From the NCBI GenBank assembly GCA_963974445.1, contig CAXBDI010000019.1, positions 1-42,974 on the forward strand: 42,974 bases of DNA, written 5' to 3'. A program made the translations under genes and the position numbers. Shown here in pieces: positions 39,707-42,974 of this stretch (position 1 is its first letter; each line of letters opens with the position of its first letter). The notes beneath the pieces are model-generated. The model had not been told where the DNA came from. It worked only from the letters and a program-made list of their open reading frames with translations, and made no database searches. Source of the stretch: JACKII01 sp963974445. Its GTDB lineage: Bacteria; Pseudomonadota; Alphaproteobacteria; Bin95.

Positions 39707-40930
39707 CTACCCGCCCGGCCGCCCCTGCGGCAGCAGACCCATCGCGTAGCGTTGAAACTGCCGCTTCAGCGGCGGCAAACGGTTTACCGCCGCAAGGCCG
39801 ATCTGCCTGGCGAGCGCCACCGGCGGCAGGTCTGTGCGGAAGAGGCGGTTCAGCCCATCGGTCGCCGCCGCCATCGCCAGAATGTCGGGCCAGCGCCGGC
39901 GGGCATAGGCCGACAGCACAGCCGGGCCGCCGGGGTCCTGACCGGCCTGCACCGCCGCCGCCACGCTGTCGCGCAACCCGGTGATATCCCGCATGCTGAC
40001 GTTGAAGCCCTGGCCGGCAATCGGATGCATGCCATGCGCCGCCTCCCCGACCAAGGCAAGGCGCTTGCCGGTCAGACGCTTGGCGAGGGTCAGCGACAGC
40101 GGGTATGTCCAGACCTCGCCCGGCACCTCAATTTCACCCAGGAACTCACCAAATCGGCGAGCCAATTGCCGCTGGAACGCACCTTTCGGCAAGCCGGCCA
40201 AGTGCTCGGCCAAGGCGCGCCGCTCTGTCCAGACGATGGAGGCGCGATGCCGGCCTTGCGCATTATCGGCCATCGGCAAGATCGCGAAGGGGCCACCGGC
40301 ATAAAACCGCTCGTGCGCGATGCCGTCGTGCGGGTGCCGGTGATAGGCCGTGCAGACAATCGCGGTTTCGCCGTAATCGACGGACCGGACGCCGATCCCC
40401 GCCATCCGCCGCAGCGCCGACCCGCGGCCATCGGCGGCCGCAACCAGCGACGCGGTCACCGACTGCCCGCCGCTCATGGTCAGCGTCGCGGCGGTATCGC
40501 TGGGCTCAAAGGCGCTCACACTCTGCCCCCAAAACGCGTCAATTCCCGATTGAGCCGCCAAAGCGGCGACCAGCACACGGCGCAGATCATGGTTCTCGAC
40601 GATATGGCCCATCGCCGTGTCGTCGACCGCGGCATGGTCGAAGTGCACGTGCAGCGGCGACTGCCGGTCCGAGACGCGGATATCCCAGATCGGCCCAGCC
40701 TCCGCCTCGATGCCGGACCAAATGCCCAAGCCCTCCAGCACCCGACGCGCCGCGGCGGCGATGGCTGTTGTGCGACCATCAACCTCAGGCGCCATGAGGG
40801 ATTTCGGCGTCTGCCGCTCGATCAACGCGACCCGCACGCCGGCCTGCGCCAGCACCAGCGCCAAGGTCATTCCGGCGAGGCCGGCGCCGACGATGGCCAC
40901 GTCCGCTTGCTGGTCCAAGAGTTTGCTCAT
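39707..40930 (-). CDS. UbiH/UbiF/Coq6-family FAD-dependent monooxygenase
   Basis: These enzymes hydroxylate the aromatic ring during ubiquinone synthesis. The 407-residue protein has VAIVGAGLAGMTLALVLAQAG at 11-31, the class A monooxygenase DG motif region AADGRGSALRRMAGI, and the GD motif GEAAHGMHPIAGQGFNVSMRDI. The UbiH/Coq6 family match is good. Which ring position it hydroxylates cannot be told from the sequence; family members in alphaproteobacteria can have broad regioselectivity. It converges on glsA and is divergent from glnK. Confidence 0.87.
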   Translation of the reverse strand: MSKLLDQQADVAIVGAGLAGMTLALVLAQAGVRVALIERQTPKSLMAPEVDGRTTAIAAAARRVLEGLGIWSGIEAEAGPIWDIRVSDRQSPLHVHFDHAAVDDTAMGHIVENHDLRRVLVAALAAQSGIDAFWGQSVSAFEPSDTAATLTMSGGQSVTASLVAAADGRGSALRRMAGIGVRSVDYGETAIVCTAYHRHPHDGIAHERFYAGGPFAILPMADNAQGRHRASIVWTERRALAEHLAGLPKGAFQRQLARRFGEFLGEIEVPGEVWTYPLSLTLAKRLTGKRLALVGEAAHGMHPIAGQGFNVSMRDITGLRDSVAAAVQAGQDPGGPAVLSAYARRRWPDILAMAAATDGLNRLFRTDLPPVALARQIGLAAVNRLPPLKRQFQRYAMGLLPQGRPGG

Positions 40931-41065
40931 TTTTTCACCATCTTCCAGCGGTCGCCATTGACTGCCTGTTTTTTCCGCAATTGAATTTTGGTTAAATGCC
41001 TAATTTTTCAGCCAACGAGCCAGTTTTCCCAACCATTACAACGCGCACTCCTCCCTCTTTCTAAC

Positions 41066-41082
41066 TTGGCACGATTCTTGAA
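41066..41082 (+). promoter_or_regulatory. Sigma-54 (-24/-12) promoter of glnK-amtB
   Basis: TTGGCAC-GATTC-TTGAA at 41066-41082 matches the -24/-12 consensus (TGGCAC, five bases, TTGCA) fully in the -24 box and all but one base in the -12 box. Transcription would start near 41094, about 35 bp before the glnK ATG. This fits NtrC-type nitrogen control, but I could not see a convincing NtrC site in the AT-rich DNA upstream (40960-41060). Confidence 0.8.
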
Positions 41083-41128
41083 TACCTCGGCATGACCCGC
41101 CTGATTCTGCCCGGTAGAGGAGCCGCTC

Positions 41129-41467
41129 ATGAAGTTAGTTATGGCCATCATCAAACCGTTCAAGCTGGAGGACGTCCGCGAGGCGCTGACCGCCCTCAAC
41201 GTCGAAGGGTTGACCGTCACGGAAGTCAAAGGCTTTGGCCGTCAGAAAGGCCAGACCGAAATCTACCGCGGCGCGGAATACACCGTCGCTTTCTTGCCGA
41301 AGGTGAAGATCGAGGTGGTCATTCCGGACGACCGGGTCGATGCCACGGTCGAAGCCATACAGGCCGCCGCCCACACCGGCCGGATCGGCGACGGCAAGGT
41401 GTTCGTTACCGACGTTTCGAAGGCGGTGCGCATCCGCACCGGCGAAATCGACAACGACGCCCTCTAA
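41129..41467 (+). CDS. glnK: PII nitrogen regulatory protein GlnK
   Basis: PII proteins bind ATP/ADP and 2-oxoglutarate and gate AmtB and other targets according to nitrogen status. The 112-residue protein has the T-loop RGAEYTVAF with the uridylylation site Tyr51, TEVKGFGRQKGQTE before it and the C-terminal GRIGDGKVFVTDVSKAVRIRTGE signature. It is assigned glnK rather than glnB because it is immediately upstream of amtB under one sigma-54 promoter. The ATG at 41129 is preceded by GAGGAG (41117-41122). Confidence 0.95.
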   Translation: MKLVMAIIKPFKLEDVREALTALNVEGLTVTEVKGFGRQKGQTEIYRGAEYTVAFLPKVKIEVVIPDDRVDATVEAIQAAAHTGRIGDGKVFVTDVSKAVRIRTGEIDNDAL

Positions 41468-41538
41468 GCCATCGGCCCATGCCTCGCGCCTTGCCTCAAT
41501 CTCAGATGATACATACGACAAACTGGAGTCTCGCCCAT

Positions 41539-42885
41539 ATGAGAAAACCATTGCTCGGGGGAGCGGCCATCGCCGCGAGCGTCATTCTAGCCCCCGCTGT
41601 CGCGTCCGCTGCGCTCAGCGAAGAAACCGCCTTTGTCTTCAACACTTTCTCCTTTCTGATTCATGGCGCGCTGGTCATGTTTATGGCCGCGGGCTTTGCC
41701 ATGCTCGAGTCCGGGCTGGTTCGGTCCAAGAACACGGCGGCAATCTGCCTGAAGAATATCGCGCTCTATTCTATCGCTGGCATCATGTACTACTTGGTCG
41801 GCTACAGCCTGATGTACACCGACGTCAGCGGCTATATCGGGTCGCTGTCGCTGTTCTACGACACGTCTGCCGCAGAGGTCGCGCTGCTGGCCGCCGACGA
41901 CAAGACAGCCGAGCAGATCGCCGCCGTCACCGGCAACGGCTATTCGGTGATGAGCGACTGGTTCTTCCAGATGGTCTTCGTCGCCACCGCCGCCAGCATC
42001 GTCTCCGGCACCGTGGCCGAGCGCATCAAGTTCTGGCCGTTCATGATCTTCGTCGTCGTTCTGGCCGCCGTCATCTATCCGATCCAGGGCTCCTGGACGT
42101 GGGGCGGCGGCTGGTTGAGCGAAATGGGCTTCAAGGACTTTGCGGGGTCAACCATCGTGCATTCGGTCGGCGGCTGGGCTGCATTGGTCGGCGCGGTCAT
42201 CCTCGGTCCGCGCAAAGGCAAGTTCGGCCCGAACGGTCAAGTTAACCCGCTGCCGGGCGCGAACCTGCCGCTGGCGACGCTCGGCATGTTCATCCTGTGG
42301 TTCGGCTGGTTCGGCTTCAACGGCGGCTCGCAGTTGGCGCTGGGCAGTGCTGCGGATGCGGCGGCTATCGCCATCGTCTACGTCAACACCAACATGGGCG
42401 CCGCCGCTGGCGTGGTCGCGGCGATGATCGTCAGCCAATTGCTATACGGCAAGATCGACCTGACCATGGCGTTGAACGGCGCGATTGCGGGCCTGGTCTC
42501 GATCACCGCCGGCCCTGATCTGCAAAGCCATCTGCTGACCATTATCATCGGCGGTATCGGCGGCGCGCTGGTCGTCTTCGCCATTCCGCTGGTCGACAAG
42601 CTAAAAATCGACGACGTGGTCGGCGCCATCTCCGCCCACTTGGTCGCTGGTATCTGGGGCACGCTGGCCGTCGGCATCTTCGGTGCGGGTAATATCGTCA
42701 CCCAGATCACCGGCATCGTCGCCGTCGGCGCCTTTACGGTGATCGTCAGTGCGGTCGTGTGGTTCGCGCTGAAGTTCACCATGGGGCTGCGTGTGGCCGA
42801 AGAGGACGAGTTCCGCGGCCTGGACCAATCGGAACTGGGTCTGGAAGCCTATCCGGAGTTCGGCCCGCGCGGTCAAAGCGCCTGA
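41539..42885 (+). CDS. amtB: Ammonium transporter AmtB
   Basis: AmtB is the inner-membrane trimeric ammonium channel gated by GlnK. The 448-residue protein starts with a signal peptide (MRKPLLGGAAIAASVILAPAVASA), as E. coli AmtB does, and has eleven or so hydrophobic segments with the twin pore histidines in STIVHSVGGWAALVG and SAHLVAGIWGTL, and FNGGSQ. TGGAG lies 10 bp before the ATG at 41539; a second ATG at 41506 and the open frame back to 41092 (overlapping glnK in another frame) are less likely. The spacing to glnK is 71 bp, so it is the same operon. Confidence 0.95.
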   Translation: MRKPLLGGAAIAASVILAPAVASAALSEETAFVFNTFSFLIHGALVMFMAAGFAMLESGLVRSKNTAAICLKNIALYSIAGIMYYLVGYSLMYTDVSGYIGSLSLFYDTSAAEVALLAADDKTAEQIAAVTGNGYSVMSDWFFQMVFVATAASIVSGTVAERIKFWPFMIFVVVLAAVIYPIQGSWTWGGGWLSEMGFKDFAGSTIVHSVGGWAALVGAVILGPRKGKFGPNGQVNPLPGANLPLATLGMFILWFGWFGFNGGSQLALGSAADAAAIAIVYVNTNMGAAAGVVAAMIVSQLLYGKIDLTMALNGAIAGLVSITAGPDLQSHLLTIIIGGIGGALVVFAIPLVDKLKIDDVVGAISAHLVAGIWGTLAVGIFGAGNIVTQITGIVAVGAFTVIVSAVVWFALKFTMGLRVAEEDEFRGLDQSELGLEAYPEFGPRGQSA

Positions 42886-42932
42886 CCCGTAGCGTTTCCA
42901 GCCGACCAACCGGCGGCGTGCCTGTCGATAGC

Positions 42933-42952
42933 AAACCGAGTTGACCGGTTTT
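42933..42952 (+). terminator. Weak terminator-like hairpin after amtB
   Basis: AAACCG (42933-42938) pairs with CGGTTT (42946-42951) around a seven-base loop, with only a four-base T run shared by stem and tail. It is 48 bp after the amtB stop, so it could terminate the operon, but the stem is short. I see nothing else between amtB and the window end. Confidence 0.3.
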
Positions 42953-42974
42953 GATAGCACATTAATTGTCCGCT

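Noticed and set aside
39467..40984. 505-codon plus-strand frame opposite the UbiH-like gene
   Set aside because: It overlaps a clearly coding minus-strand gene and is rich in Arg/Pro/His with no domain pattern.

Overview
The window is high-GC chromosomal DNA from an alphaproteobacterium. The gene orders tpiA / ppiD-trpE-trpG-trpD-trpC-moaC-moeA-lexA, zapA-6S RNA-metallophosphoesterase, tkt-gap-fba-thiE, glnK-amtB and soxBDAG are familiar from that class, and lexA carries an alphaproteobacterial GAAC-N7-GTTC operator. The order or family is my inference (Rhodospirillales-like fits best, because of the DhnA-type class I aldolase and the mixed gene orders). I see no rRNA, tRNA, prophage or CRISPR array.

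Layout. 1-1510: window edge with an IS-end-like direct repeat, a single-PAS protein, and an AT-richer secreted PEP-CTERM-like protein with its own promoter. 1547-4552: hisI divergent from a COG0523 zinc-type GTPase, a small membrane-anchored protein, sufE and a NifU/IscU-like scaffold protein. 4815-9932: a GGDEF-EAL protein facing an OmpR/EnvZ-type two-component system, then a YmdB-like phosphoesterase, 6S RNA and zapA, all on the minus strand. 10077-14929: carbon metabolism (tkt, gap, class I fba) and thiE. 14946-19459: a CaiB/BaiF CoA-transferase, a PiuC-type Fe(II)/2OG hydroxylase and three unrecognised envelope proteins. 19468-30489: tpiA, ppiD, the trp operon, moaC, moeA and lexA. 30521-35812: heterotetrameric sarcosine oxidase on the minus strand. 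35985-42885: an AsmA-like protein, glutaminase, a UbiH-family monooxygenase and the sigma-54-driven glnK-amtB operon.

Most of the window is core metabolism. The genes that look accessory are: (i) an AT-rich 480-residue tail-anchored protein of unknown function sitting between trpG and trpD; (ii) the envelope genes at 17035-19459; (iii) the PEP-CTERM-like protein near the left edge. The intergenic DNA also carries two copies of a roughly 112-124 bp palindromic repeat (14102-14225 and 23826-23937), a second palindromic family at 34423-34522, and a strong hairpin (38550-38586) in a 385 bp gene-free stretch upstream of glsA. Two genes often found in these neighbourhoods are absent from their usual places: pgk between gap and fba, and 5-formyl-THF cyclo-ligase next to 6S RNA.

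How genes work together: SufE and the NifU-like protein belong to Fe-S assembly; tkt, gap, fba and tpiA are central sugar-phosphate enzymes; trpEGDC makes tryptophan from chorismate; moaC/moeA make molybdenum cofactor; SoxBDAG demethylates sarcosine to glycine; glutaminase, GlnK and AmtB handle nitrogen supply. Start sites were chosen from ribosome-binding-site spacing and family lengths. All functional calls rest on motifs read by eye, not on database searches.
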